NCBI GenBank assembly: GCA_959602365.1 | Contig: CAUGSS010000009.1 | Location: 1 to 64,000, forward strand | From: an uncultured Eubacteriales bacterium | GTDB lineage: Bacteria > Bacillota > Clostridia > Oscillospirales > Oscillospiraceae | Length of the DNA: 64,000 nt | Direction: 5' to 3' | Shown here: piece after piece, positions 16,167-24,057 of the stretch | How positions within the stretch are numbered: position 1 is the stretch's first letter | How the letters are laid out: every line of letters starts with the position of its first letter | The notes under the pieces: generated by a model | The model's input: the letters and a program-made list of their open reading frames with translations, nothing else | Told to the model about the DNA's origin: nothing | Databases searched by the model: none | Made by a program: the position numbers and the translations under genes

Positions 16167-17291
16167 ATGGTTTCTTACAATACCGCCGAACTCCGCCGAC
16201 AGAACCGCAACCGCGTATTCCGCTATATATACAGTTCCGAGACCCCCGTCTCCAAACAGGACGTGGCCCAGAACCTCTCCCTCAGCCTGCCCACCGTGGG
16301 GCAGAACCTGCGGGAGCTGCTGGACAGCGGCCTGCTGGAACTGCAGGGCACTTTTGACTCCACCGGCGGCCGCAAGCCCAAGGCCATCGGCGTCACCGCC
16401 AACTTCAAGTACTCTGTCGGCATTATGCTCTCCAACCGCCATATTCACATCGCCTGCATCGATCTGAAGGCCCAGCAGGTGTGCGATCTGGCCGTCTTCA
16501 AGCCCTTTACCGGGGATGAAGCCTACTGCCGGGAGGTGGGGCAGATCCTGGAGGATTTCCTGGACTCCAACGCCATCGACCGCACCCGTCTGCTGGGCAT
16601 CGGCATCGCCCTGCCCGGCATTCCCAACCGGGACCGCCATGTGGTGGAGCTGTCCCACGCGGTCAACGCCCGGACGCTGGACATCGACCTGCTGACCAAG
16701 TATATTCCCTATCCCTGTTTCCTGGAAAACGACGCCAATGCCGGCGGCGTGGCAGAATGGTGGAACAACAGCGCCAACTCCACTATGGTCTACCTCTCCG
16801 TCCAGAAGGGCGTGGGCGGCGCGGTGCTGCTGGACGGCGTCAACTACATGGGCCATCACCTTCACTCCGGCGAGTTCGGACACATGTGCATTGTGCCCGG
16901 CGGCCGCCCGTGCCGCTGCGGCAAAAAGGGCTGTCTGGAGGCCTACTGTTCCACCGCCCGGTTCAGTGACGACCTGGGCATCACCCGGGAGGACTTCTTC
17001 GCCGGGCTGGAGGCGGGCAATCAGGAGTACAAGGCCCTCTGGGACGACTATCTGGACCATCTGGCCATCGGCATCTACAACATCCATATTGTTTTGGACT
17101 GCGACATCGTCATGGGCGGCGTGCTGACCCAGTTCATTGAGCCCTATCTGGACGATCTGCGCCGCCGTATCCGGGATATCTCCTCTTTTGAGACCGACGC
17201 CTCCTATCTGCGTTGTTCCAAATACCGCAAGTGGACCAGCTGCGTGGGCGTGGCCCTTCACTTCATCGCGGAATTTTTGGACACCATCTGA
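16167..17291 (+). CDS. ROK family transcriptional regulator
   Basis: A 374-residue regulator. The start is ATG 16167 behind GAAGGGG. A winged helix-turn-helix occupies residues about 5-65 (LRRQNRNRVFRYIY, then SKQDVAQNLSLSLPTVGQNL). A ROK sugar-kinase-like domain follows, with LENDANAGGVAEWW, GVGGAVLLDG and the zinc-binding cluster GRPCRCGKKGCLEAYCS about residues 247-265. The ATPase-type DxGxT loop is not convincing, consistent with a regulator rather than a kinase. ROK repressors sense sugars or amino sugars. No sugar operon is adjacent; the next gene is an EamA exporter behind a terminator. Confidence 0.9.
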   Translation: MVSYNTAELRRQNRNRVFRYIYSSETPVSKQDVAQNLSLSLPTVGQNLRELLDSGLLELQGTFDSTGGRKPKAIGVTANFKYSVGIMLSNRHIHIACIDLKAQQVCDLAVFKPFTGDEAYCREVGQILEDFLDSNAIDRTRLLGIGIALPGIPNRDRHVVELSHAVNARTLDIDLLTKYIPYPCFLENDANAGGVAEWWNNSANSTMVYLSVQKGVGGAVLLDGVNYMGHHLHSGEFGHMCIVPGGRPCRCGKKGCLEAYCSTARFSDDLGITREDFFAGLEAGNQEYKALWDDYLDHLAIGIYNIHIVLDCDIVMGGVLTQFIEPYLDDLRRRIRDISSFETDASYLRCSKYRKWTSCVGVALHFIAEFLDTI

Positions 17292-17330
17292 CGGTCTCTC
17301 GCCCCGGCAGGGGCGCCATCGGTATGAGAA

Positions 17331-17355
17331 ATGCCCGCCGCCTTGCGGTGGGCAT
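17331..17355 (+). terminator. Intrinsic terminator after the ROK gene
   Basis: ATGCCCGCCG and CGGTGGGCAT pair (with one G-T wobble) around a short CCTTG loop and are followed by TTTTG. It separates the ROK gene from the EamA gene. Confidence 0.75.
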
Positions 17356-17395
17356 TTTTGCCGCCTGCCCACTTCTCTGCAAGGTGTGATAGACA

Positions 17396-18292
17396 ATGAA
17401 CTGCAATAAATTCGCCGGCCCTCTGATGCTGCTGCTCACCGCTATGATCTGGGGCGCCGCCTTTGTCGCCCAGAGCGTGGGGCTGGACTATGTGGGGCCG
17501 TTCACGCTGAACGCCGTCCGGTTTTTGGTGGGCGGCGTGTTTCTGCTGCCCTGCATCGCCCTGCTGCGCCGCTCCGGGGTGCACCCCGGGGGCTCCGGCA
17601 GCAGGAGAGACCTGCTGGCCGCCGGCCTGGTCTGCGGCGCATTGCTGGCCGTTGCCAGCAGCCTGCAGCAGATCGGCCTGGCCTATACCACCGTCAGCAA
17701 GGCGGGATTTCTCACCGCCCTCTATGTCATCCTGGTGCCCATTCTGGGGCTTCTGGTGGGCAAGCGGGTGGGCAGGCTGGTGTGGGGCTGCGTGGTCCTG
17801 TCTGTGGCGGGGCTCTATCTGCTGTGCATGGCGGGTCCCGCCGCCCTGGGCACAGGGGATCTGCTGATGCTCCTCTGCGCCCTGGCCTTTGCCCTGCACA
17901 TCCTCGCCATAGATCATTTTGCCCCCCGGGTGGACACCCTGGCGCTGAGCTGCCTGCAATTTTTTGTGTGCGGAGTCCTCTGCGGCATCCCCATGCTGGT
18001 ACTGGAACGCCCCGCCCCTGGCGACATCCTGCTGGCCTGGAAGCCCATCCTCTATGCCGGGTTGCTGTCCAGCGGAGTGGGCTACACCCTCCAGGCCGTG
18101 GCCCAGCGGCGCACCGACCCCACCGTGGCATCTCTGATCCTGTGCATGGAGTCGGTTTTCAGCGCCCTGTTCGGCTGGCTGCTGCTGGGCCAGTCCCTCT
18201 CCCCCCGGGAACTGGCGGGCTGCGGGCTGATGCTGCTGGCCATTCTGCTCGCCCAGCTGCCCGAAGGGCAGCGGGCCAATCGCCTGAAGTGA
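17396..18292 (+). CDS. EamA/DMT family transporter
   Basis: A 298-residue drug/metabolite transporter with ten predicted helices in two EamA repeats. The first begins with LTAMIWGAAFVAQSVGLDYVGP and includes AVRFLVGGVFLLPC. The second includes LLSSGVGYTLQAVAQRRTDPTVASLI and SVFSALFGWLLLGQ. Such proteins export amino acids, purines or other small metabolites, and the substrate cannot be assigned. The start ATG 17396 follows AAGGTG. It is monocistronic between two terminators. Confidence 0.9.
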   Translation: MNCNKFAGPLMLLLTAMIWGAAFVAQSVGLDYVGPFTLNAVRFLVGGVFLLPCIALLRRSGVHPGGSGSRRDLLAAGLVCGALLAVASSLQQIGLAYTTVSKAGFLTALYVILVPILGLLVGKRVGRLVWGCVVLSVAGLYLLCMAGPAALGTGDLLMLLCALAFALHILAIDHFAPRVDTLALSCLQFFVCGVLCGIPMLVLERPAPGDILLAWKPILYAGLLSSGVGYTLQAVAQRRTDPTVASLILCMESVFSALFGWLLLGQSLSPRELAGCGLMLLAILLAQLPEGQRANRLK

Positions 18293-18302
18293 GAAAATTC
18301 CG

Positions 18303-18328
18303 GCCGCGCCGCAGCACTGCGGCGCGGC
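18303..18328 (+). terminator. Intrinsic terminator after the EamA gene
   Basis: GCCGCGCCGCA and TGCGGCGCGGC form an 11-bp stem with a 4-nt loop, followed by TTTTTC. A strong rho-independent terminator. Confidence 0.9.
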
Positions 18329-18414
18329 TTTTTCTGCGTTTCTGTCCTTTCCGCCTGTGCCGGGACAAATTTCCGCCCCCTTTTTCACTTTTTGTGGCGC
18401 ACTCTGTCCCGGTG

Positions 18415-18423
18415 TGTTATACT
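18415..18423 (+). promoter_or_regulatory. Extended -10 promoter of the sulfhydrylase gene
   Basis: TGTTATACT contains a TATACT -10 with the TGn extension. A TTGTGG 20 nt upstream is too far for a normal -35. The leader to ATG 18472 is about 40 nt. Confidence 0.5.
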
Positions 18424-18471
18424 ATGGGGAAACCGGCAACCGGTATTTTCTCTCAATAAGGAGTGTTTCCC

Positions 18472-19758
18472 ATGAACAAGGATTGGAAGCTGGAAACCAA
18501 CTGCATTCAGGCCGGCTACACCCCCGGCAACGGTGAGCCCCGGATGATCCCCATCGTCCAGAGCACCACCTTCAAGTATGACACCTCCGCCCACATGGGC
18601 GCCCTGTTTGACCTGGAGGAGAGCGGGTACTTTTACACCCGGCTGGCCAACCCCACCTCCGACGCGGTGGCCGCCAAGATCGCCGCTCTGGAAGGGGGCA
18701 CCGCCGCCATTCTGACCTCCTCGGGCCAGGCGGCCAACTTCTTCGCCGTCTTCAACCTGTGCTCCGCCGGGGACCACATTGTCTCCTCCTCCACCATCTA
18801 CGGCGGCACCTTCAACCTCTTTGCCGTCACCATGAAGCGGATGGGCATCGAGTGCACCTTCGTGGACCCGGACTGCTCCGACGAGGAGCTGGAGGCAGCC
18901 TTCCGCCCCAACACCAAGCTGGTCTTTGGCGAAAGCATCGCCAATCCCGCCCTGATCGTGCTGGACATCGAGCGCTTCGCCAAGGCCGCCCATGACCACG
19001 GGGTGCCTCTGATTGTGGACAACACCTTCCCCACCCCGGTCAACTGCCGCCCCATCGAGTGGGGGGCCGACATCGTGACCCACTCCACCACCAAGTACAT
19101 GGACGGCCATGACGCCAGCGTGGGGGGCTGCATTGTGGACAGCGGCAACTTCGACTGGATGGCCCACAAGGACAAGTTCCCCGGCCTCACCACCCCGGAT
19201 GAGAGCTATCACGGCGTCACCTACGCCGAGAAATTCGGCCAGGCCGGCGCCTTCATCACCAAGTGCTGCGTCCAGCTCATGCGGGACCTGGGCGCCACCC
19301 CCGCCCCCATGAACGCCTACCTGCTCAATCTGGGGCTGGAGTCCCTCCACGTCCGGATGCCCCGGCACTGCGAGAACGCCCAGAAGGTGGCCGAATTCCT
19401 CCAGAGCCACGAAAAGGTGGCCTGGGTGGAATTTGCCGGCCTGCCCGGGGACAAGTACTATGAGCGTGCCCAAAAATACATGCCCAACGGCACCTGCGGC
19501 GTCATCTCCTTCGGCGTCAAGGGCGGCCGGGCGGCGGCGGAGCGGTTCATGGCCGGGCTGAAGCTGGCCATGATCGCCACCCATGTGGCCGACGCCCACA
19601 CCTGCGTGCTCCACCCCGCCTCCTCCACCCACCGGCAGATGACCGACGCCGAGCTGGAGGCCGCCGGCGTGGCCCCGGACATGATCCGCCTCAGCGTGGG
19701 TATCGAGAACGCCGGCGACATCATCGACGATATCCGTCAGGCGCTGGAACAGATCTGA
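18472..19758 (+). CDS. O-acetylhomoserine sulfhydrylase / Cys-Met metabolism PLP enzyme
   Basis: A 428-residue PLP-dependent enzyme of the Cys/Met metabolism family, most like O-acetylhomoserine aminocarboxypropyltransferase (MetY): O-acetylhomoserine plus sulfide gives homocysteine. The start is ATG 18472 behind AAGGAG. Seen motifs: YTRLANPT near residue 47 (phosphate and Tyr contacts), SSGQAANF, the STIYGGTFNLF loop, DNTFPTPVNCRPIEWGAD, and the PLP lysine in THSTTKYMDGH about residue 206. Its 428-residue length and the family-specific insert favour MetY over cystathionine gamma-synthase or methionine gamma-lyase, which are usually near 380-400. Monocistronic. Confidence 0.9.
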   Translation: MNKDWKLETNCIQAGYTPGNGEPRMIPIVQSTTFKYDTSAHMGALFDLEESGYFYTRLANPTSDAVAAKIAALEGGTAAILTSSGQAANFFAVFNLCSAGDHIVSSSTIYGGTFNLFAVTMKRMGIECTFVDPDCSDEELEAAFRPNTKLVFGESIANPALIVLDIERFAKAAHDHGVPLIVDNTFPTPVNCRPIEWGADIVTHSTTKYMDGHDASVGGCIVDSGNFDWMAHKDKFPGLTTPDESYHGVTYAEKFGQAGAFITKCCVQLMRDLGATPAPMNAYLLNLGLESLHVRMPRHCENAQKVAEFLQSHEKVAWVEFAGLPGDKYYERAQKYMPNGTCGVISFGVKGGRAAAERFMAGLKLAMIATHVADAHTCVLHPASSTHRQMTDAELEAAGVAPDMIRLSVGIENAGDIIDDIRQALEQI

Positions 19759-19782
19759 TCTGTCTATAACCTCTCCCCCTCC

Positions 19783-19810
19783 GGGGCGGAGCCGGACCCG
19801 GCTCCGCCCC
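19783..19810 (+). terminator. Hairpin terminator after the sulfhydrylase gene
   Basis: GGGGCGGAGCCG and CGGCTCCGCCCC form a 12-bp stem with a 4-nt loop 25 nt after the stop codon. The T-rich tail is poor (ATTCTGCTTTG), so it is a weaker terminator. Confidence 0.6.
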
Positions 19811-19853
19811 ATTCTGCTTTGTGAATTAAGCACAATAATTTTGAAAATCTACT

Positions 19854-19881
19854 TTCCATATCAATGAAAATGCGCTATAAT
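19854..19881 (+). promoter_or_regulatory. Promoter of the flavin oxidoreductase gene
   Basis: TTTCCA (19854-19859), a 16-nt spacer, TATAAT (19876-19881), in an AT-rich stretch 45 nt before the start codon. Confidence 0.6.
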
Positions 19882-19926
19882 TCATCCAGCATACCCTATA
19901 AGGTTTTGAGTTTGAGGTGAATGAAA

Positions 19927-21879
19927 ATGAATCAACAGTTTTCCCATGTGCTCTCCCCTATACGGATCAACGGAGTGCTGTTTAAGAACCGCATCATCTC
20001 CGCCCCCATCACCCCCCACTCCTCCAGCAACGGCGAGCTCTATCCCAACGAGGACGCCATGACTTACTTCGAGGACCGGGCCAAGACCGGCGCGGCAGTG
20101 GTCTACTGCGGCGGCACCAAGGCGGTGGACGTGATCGACGACGGCGAGCACTGCACCTGGGACACCGTGACCTTCAACCACAAGAACAGCCTGTCCCTGC
20201 TGGCTGCCCGGATCCACGCCCACGGGGCCCTGGCGGGCATGGAGGTCATGGGCCTGCTGCCCACCACCTGGCGTCCCGGCCCTCCGCTGGGCTGCTCTGC
20301 CGGCAACCGGATGATGCAGTCCCCCCCCATCACCCAGGAGATCACCGTGGAGGAAATGGAGCGCTATAAGCAGGCCACCGCTGAGATGTGCGCCAACCTG
20401 CAGGTGTGCGGCTTTGACAGCCTGCTCTTCCACTTCGGCCACTCCATCCCCGTGGCCCAGTTCCTCTCTCCCCTGACCAACCGCCGCACCGACCAGTATG
20501 GCGGCTCCACCGAGAACCGCTGCCGCTATCTGGTGGAGATTCTGGACGCCTGCCGGGAGTCCACCCGGGGCCGCATGACCTTTGAGGTGCGCATGTCCGC
20601 CACCGAGTTCGCCGAGGGCGGCATCGACCTGGAGGAGGGCATCCGCATCGCCTCCATCCTCCAGGATCACTGCGACATCATCCAGGCCTCCTGCGGCATG
20701 ATCACCGAGAAGTACATGACCTGGACCCATCCCTGCCAGCACATGGGCTATCATCCCAACCTGTGGCTGGCCGAGGCCTTCAAAAAGTCGGGCAAAATCC
20801 ACAAGCCGGTCACCGCAGTGGGCGGCCTGGAGAGCCTGCAGGCCGCCGAGGACGCCATCGCCGAGGGCAAGTGCGACTTCTTCGCCGTGGCCCGCCAGCT
20901 GATCGCCGACCCGGAGACCATCAAAAAGGCCATCGACGGCCGGGCCGACGACGTGGTGCCCTGCATCAAGTGCATGCGCTGCCACGACTCCGACTGCTAT
21001 GAGCACCTGTTCCGCTGCGCCGTCAACCCCCTGGTGGGCTACGAGACCTGCCGGGAGAAGATGTTCCCCGCCGCCCCCGCCAGGGTCAAGCGGGTGGCCG
21101 TCATCGGCGGCGGCCCCGCCGGCATGAAGGCCGCCATCACCGCCTTCGACCGGGGCCATCAGGTCACCCTGTTCGAGAAGCAGGATCACCTGGGCGGCGC
21201 CCTGGAGTTCTCCAAGTATGTGGAGTTCAAGTATGCCCTGTGTTCCTACAAGGACTATCTGGTCCACCAGGTGGGCAAGCGGGCCATCGACGTGAAGCTG
21301 AACTGCGAGGCCACCCCCGAGATGCTCAGCGGCAAGTTTGACGCGGTGCTGATCGCCGTGGGCGCCGAGCCCCTGATGCTCCCCCTGCCCGGCTTCAACA
21401 CCGACAACGGCATTGTGGCCACCGACGCCTACGGCCGCGAGGACCAGCTGGGCCACAAGGTGGTGGTCATCGGCGGCGGCCAGGTGGGCTGCGAGACCGC
21501 CCTCCACCTGGCGGACAAGGGCCTGGACGTCTCCATCATCGAGATGCAGTCCTCCCTGTGCCCCGACGCCTCCAAGACCTGCGGCGACGAGATCCGCATC
21601 CTGCTGGAGGAGAACCCCAACTTCACCGCCATCACCTCCGCCCGCTGCCAAAGCGTGACCAAGCACTCCGTCACCTATCTGGATGCCGAGGGCGTGGAGC
21701 AGACCATCACCTGCGACACCGTGGTGCTGGCCGCCGGCATGCGCGCCAAGAGCGATCTGGCCGACCGGTTCGTCACCGACTGCGACGTGCCCGAGTGGGC
21801 TCAGATCGGCGACTGCGTCCGGGCCCGCACCGTGGAGCAGGCCACCGCTGAGGCCTACAACGCCGCCATGGAGCTGTAA
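19927..21879 (+). CDS. FAD/FMN/4Fe-4S flavin oxidoreductase (BaiCD/BaiH, 2,4-dienoyl-CoA reductase type)
   Basis: A 650-residue NAD(P)H-dependent ene-reductase of the Old Yellow Enzyme class fused to an FAD/NAD-binding half. ATG 19927 is chosen over ATG 19921 because it is 7 nt after GAGGTG. The N-terminal TIM barrel (residues about 1-340) has the family stretch FLSPLTNRRTDQYGGSTENR. A Cys-rich cluster (CIKCMRCHDSDCYEHLFRC, about 350-368) ligates a 4Fe-4S centre. Dinucleotide folds follow with VIGGGPAGMKAA and VIGGGQVGCETA. Relatives reduce enoyl-CoAs, bile-acid intermediates, cinnamates or steroids. No bai, carboxylate ligase or electron-bifurcating partner is nearby, so the substrate is open. 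Confidence 0.9.
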   Translation: MNQQFSHVLSPIRINGVLFKNRIISAPITPHSSSNGELYPNEDAMTYFEDRAKTGAAVVYCGGTKAVDVIDDGEHCTWDTVTFNHKNSLSLLAARIHAHGALAGMEVMGLLPTTWRPGPPLGCSAGNRMMQSPPITQEITVEEMERYKQATAEMCANLQVCGFDSLLFHFGHSIPVAQFLSPLTNRRTDQYGGSTENRCRYLVEILDACRESTRGRMTFEVRMSATEFAEGGIDLEEGIRIASILQDHCDIIQASCGMITEKYMTWTHPCQHMGYHPNLWLAEAFKKSGKIHKPVTAVGGLESLQAAEDAIAEGKCDFFAVARQLIADPETIKKAIDGRADDVVPCIKCMRCHDSDCYEHLFRCAVNPLVGYETCREKMFPAAPARVKRVAVIGGGPAGMKAAITAFDRGHQVTLFEKQDHLGGALEFSKYVEFKYALCSYKDYLVHQVGKRAIDVKLNCEATPEMLSGKFDAVLIAVGAEPLMLPLPGFNTDNGIVATDAYGREDQLGHKVVVIGGGQVGCETALHLADKGLDVSIIEMQSSLCPDASKTCGDEIRILLEENPNFTAITSARCQSVTKHSVTYLDAEGVEQTITCDTVVLAAGMRAKSDLADRFVTDCDVPEWAQIGDCVRARTVEQATAEAYNAAMEL

Positions 21880-21911
21880 GTCTCTCCCCCCACTCCAAAC
21901 CATACATACGA

Positions 21912-21940
21912 CGGGAGCCGCCCTCAATGGGCGGCTCCCG
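21912..21940 (+). terminator. Intrinsic terminator after the flavin oxidoreductase
   Basis: CGGGAGCCGCCC and GGGCGGCTCCCG form a 12-bp stem with loop TCAAT, followed by TTTTCC. Confidence 0.85.
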
Positions 21941-21996
21941 TTTTCCTGTCTCCCCCGGTTCACAGAAATTTAAGAAATTGACCCAGTCCAACCGAA

Positions 21997-22025
21997 TTGA
22001 CATAACAGCGAAAAAACGGTATAAT
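21997..22025 (+). promoter_or_regulatory. Perfect consensus promoter of the marR-gltA unit
   Basis: TTGACA (21997-22002), exactly 17 nt, TATAAT (22020-22025). An unusually perfect promoter, with an operator palindrome at its predicted start point. Confidence 0.85.
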
Positions 22026-22028
22026 TTA

Positions 22029-22043
22029 TCTCACAATGTGAGA
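22029..22043. promoter_or_regulatory. MarR operator palindrome at the transcription start
   Basis: TCTCACA-A-TGTGAGA, perfect 7-bp arms around one base, directly after the -10 hexamer, covering the predicted +1. Position and symmetry are those of a MarR autorepression site. Confidence 0.7.
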
Positions 22044-22064
22044 CTTTTCCGGAGGCGAAGCCAT

Positions 22065-22502
22065 ATGGATCAGAAGAGTGAAGCGGAAGAATTACTTCGG
22101 GCACTCACGCAGCTGACCCACCACCCAGAGCTGGAGCCCACCGAACAATTGGCCCGGGGCGAGGGCGCCCTGCTGTGGTATCTGGCCAAGGGCCATGACG
22201 GTGCCACCGCAGGCGCTCTGCGGGAGGTCCTGGCGGTTGGGTCGGGGCGCGTGGCCAATGTCCTGAAGAGCCTGGAGGCCAAAGAGCTGATCACCCGGGT
22301 CCCCTCGGATGCCGACGGACGGGTGGTCCAGGTCTATTTGACCCACGCGGGGCGGAACTACATTCTGGAGCGCCACAATCATCTCGTGAACTGGACTATG
22401 CGGCTGATGGAAGAACTGGGCGAGGAGGACAGCAGGCAGACCCTGCGCCTGCTCCGCAAGCTGCTGCAGGCCAGTGACCGTATCCGGCAAAAGTCCCGAT
22501 GA
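22065..22502 (+). CDS. MarR family transcriptional regulator
   Basis: A 145-residue winged-helix regulator starting at ATG 22065 behind GGAGG. The DNA-binding core runs from about residue 40 (LAKGHDGATAGALREVL) through the recognition helix (SGRVANVLKSLEAKELITRVPS) and the wing (DADGRVVQVYLTHAGR). It probably represses its own strong promoter through the palindrome at 22029-22043. The citrate synthase gene follows after 63 nt with no terminator, so the enzyme is probably under the same control. The ligand is unknown. Confidence 0.9.
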   Translation: MDQKSEAEELLRALTQLTHHPELEPTEQLARGEGALLWYLAKGHDGATAGALREVLAVGSGRVANVLKSLEAKELITRVPSDADGRVVQVYLTHAGRNYILERHNHLVNWTMRLMEELGEEDSRQTLRLLRKLLQASDRIRQKSR

Positions 22503-22565
22503 GGGCGTCCCGCGCCCCTCTTTCCCTATCGGCCCACAGGACAGAAGCAGAACAGGAGGTTTTTT

Positions 22566-23927
22566 ATGGCAGAAAAAAGAGATTATTCCGCGATCACGCC
22601 CGAGATCCTGGCACTTGCCGCCCACTGCTCCGAGGAGTGTGTGATTGACAAGCAGCTCTATACCAAGTTCAAAGTCAACCGCGGTCTCCGTGATGAGAAC
22701 GGCAACGGCGTGCTCACAGGCCTGACCGAGATCAGCGAAATCCAAGCCAAAACCCCTGACGGCCAGCCCTGCGAAGGCTCTCTGTTCTATCGGGGCTATA
22801 ATGTCAACGACCTGGTCAAAGGCTTTTTGAAGGACGGCCGGTTTGGCTTTGAAGAGATTACCTATCTGCTGCTCTTCGGCGATCTGCCCTCCAGGGAGGA
22901 ACTGAGCAACTTCTGCCAGCTCCTGGCCAGCTATCGCTCCCTGCCCAACTCCTTCGTCCGGGACATCATCATGAAGGCCCCCAGCACCGATATCATGAAC
23001 TCGGTGGCCCGGAGCGTACTCACCCTTTATTCCTACGACAACAATCCCAACGACACATCCATCCCCAACGTGCTGCGCCAATGCCTCCAGCTCATCGCCA
23101 TGTTCCCCCAGCTGGCGCTGTACGGCTATCAGGCCTATAACTACTACAAAAACGACCATCCCACGTTTTTCATTCACGACCCTGTCCCCGAGCTGTCCAC
23201 CGCCCAGAACATCCTGTATATGCTCCGGCCGGATATGAAATACTCCCAGACCGAGGCCCGGGTGCTGGACATGGCCTTGGTGCTCCACGCAGAGCATGGC
23301 GGCGGCAACAACTCCTCCTTCACCACCCATGTGGTCACCTCCTCGGGCACCGACACCTACTCCGCCATTGCCGCGGCTCTGGGCAGCCTCAAGGGCCCCA
23401 AGCACGGCGGCGCCAACATCAAGGTGTGCCATATGTTTGAGGAGATCAAGGCGCAGATCCGCGACTGGAAGGACGACGACGAGGTCAAGGCCTATCTGGC
23501 CAAAATTCTCCACGGCGACGCCTTCGACCACGCCGGCCTCATCTACGGCGTGGGCCATGCGGTCTACTCCCTGTCCGACCCCAGAGCCGTCATCTTCAAG
23601 TCCTTTGTCCACCAGCTGGCCCAGGAAAAGGGCCGGGAAGACGAGTATCAGCTCTATTCCTCGGTGGAGCGCCTGGCCCCCGAGATCATCAGCGGCGAGC
23701 GGAAGATGTACAAGGGCGTCAGCGCCAATGTGGATTTCTACTCCGGCTTCGTCTATCAGATGCTGGGCATTCCGGAAGAGCTGTTCACCCCCCTGTTCGC
23801 CATCGCCCGGATCAGCGGCTGGAGCGCCCACCGGCTGGAGGAGCTGGTCAACGGCAACCGGATCATCCGGCCCGCCTACAAGGCCATTCTGCCCCGGCGG
23901 GAGTATGTCGGCCTGTCCGACCGGTGA
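22566..23927 (+). CDS. Citrate/2-methylcitrate synthase
   Basis: A 453-residue cytoplasmic enzyme condensing oxaloacetate with acetyl-CoA (or propionyl-CoA) to citrate (or methylcitrate). The catalytic triad region is visible: His in VLHAEHGGGNNSS (about residue 242), HGGANIKV (about 280) and the HAVYSLSDPR segment (about 330) preceding the acidic residue. RGYNVNDL matches the N-terminal substrate-contact strand. Its length and the long N-terminal extension fit the clostridial citrate synthase group. It is preceded by AGGAGG and lies downstream of a MarR gene on the same transcript. It would supply glutamate biosynthesis in an anaerobe with an incomplete citric acid cycle. Confidence 0.92.
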   Translation: MAEKRDYSAITPEILALAAHCSEECVIDKQLYTKFKVNRGLRDENGNGVLTGLTEISEIQAKTPDGQPCEGSLFYRGYNVNDLVKGFLKDGRFGFEEITYLLLFGDLPSREELSNFCQLLASYRSLPNSFVRDIIMKAPSTDIMNSVARSVLTLYSYDNNPNDTSIPNVLRQCLQLIAMFPQLALYGYQAYNYYKNDHPTFFIHDPVPELSTAQNILYMLRPDMKYSQTEARVLDMALVLHAEHGGGNNSSFTTHVVTSSGTDTYSAIAAALGSLKGPKHGGANIKVCHMFEEIKAQIRDWKDDDEVKAYLAKILHGDAFDHAGLIYGVGHAVYSLSDPRAVIFKSFVHQLAQEKGREDEYQLYSSVERLAPEIISGERKMYKGVSANVDFYSGFVYQMLGIPEELFTPLFAIARISGWSAHRLEELVNGNRIIRPAYKAILPRREYVGLSDR

Positions 23928-23960
23928 CCTCGCCGGCAAAACACCATACATACCCAAAAA

Positions 23961-23989
23961 CCGCCCCCGCAGCAGTGCTGCGGGGGCGG
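23961..23989. terminator. Bidirectional intrinsic terminator
   Basis: CCGCCCCCGCAGC and GCTGCGGGGGCGG form a 13-bp stem. AAAAA lies on the left and TTTT on the right. It ends citrate synthase (+) and the converging alcohol dehydrogenase (-). Confidence 0.9.
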
Positions 23990-24057
23990 TTTTGACTGTC
24001 AACAGGGCGTCACATGTCCTCAGAGATATGCTCCCTCCAGAACACGCTTCCTGGCGC

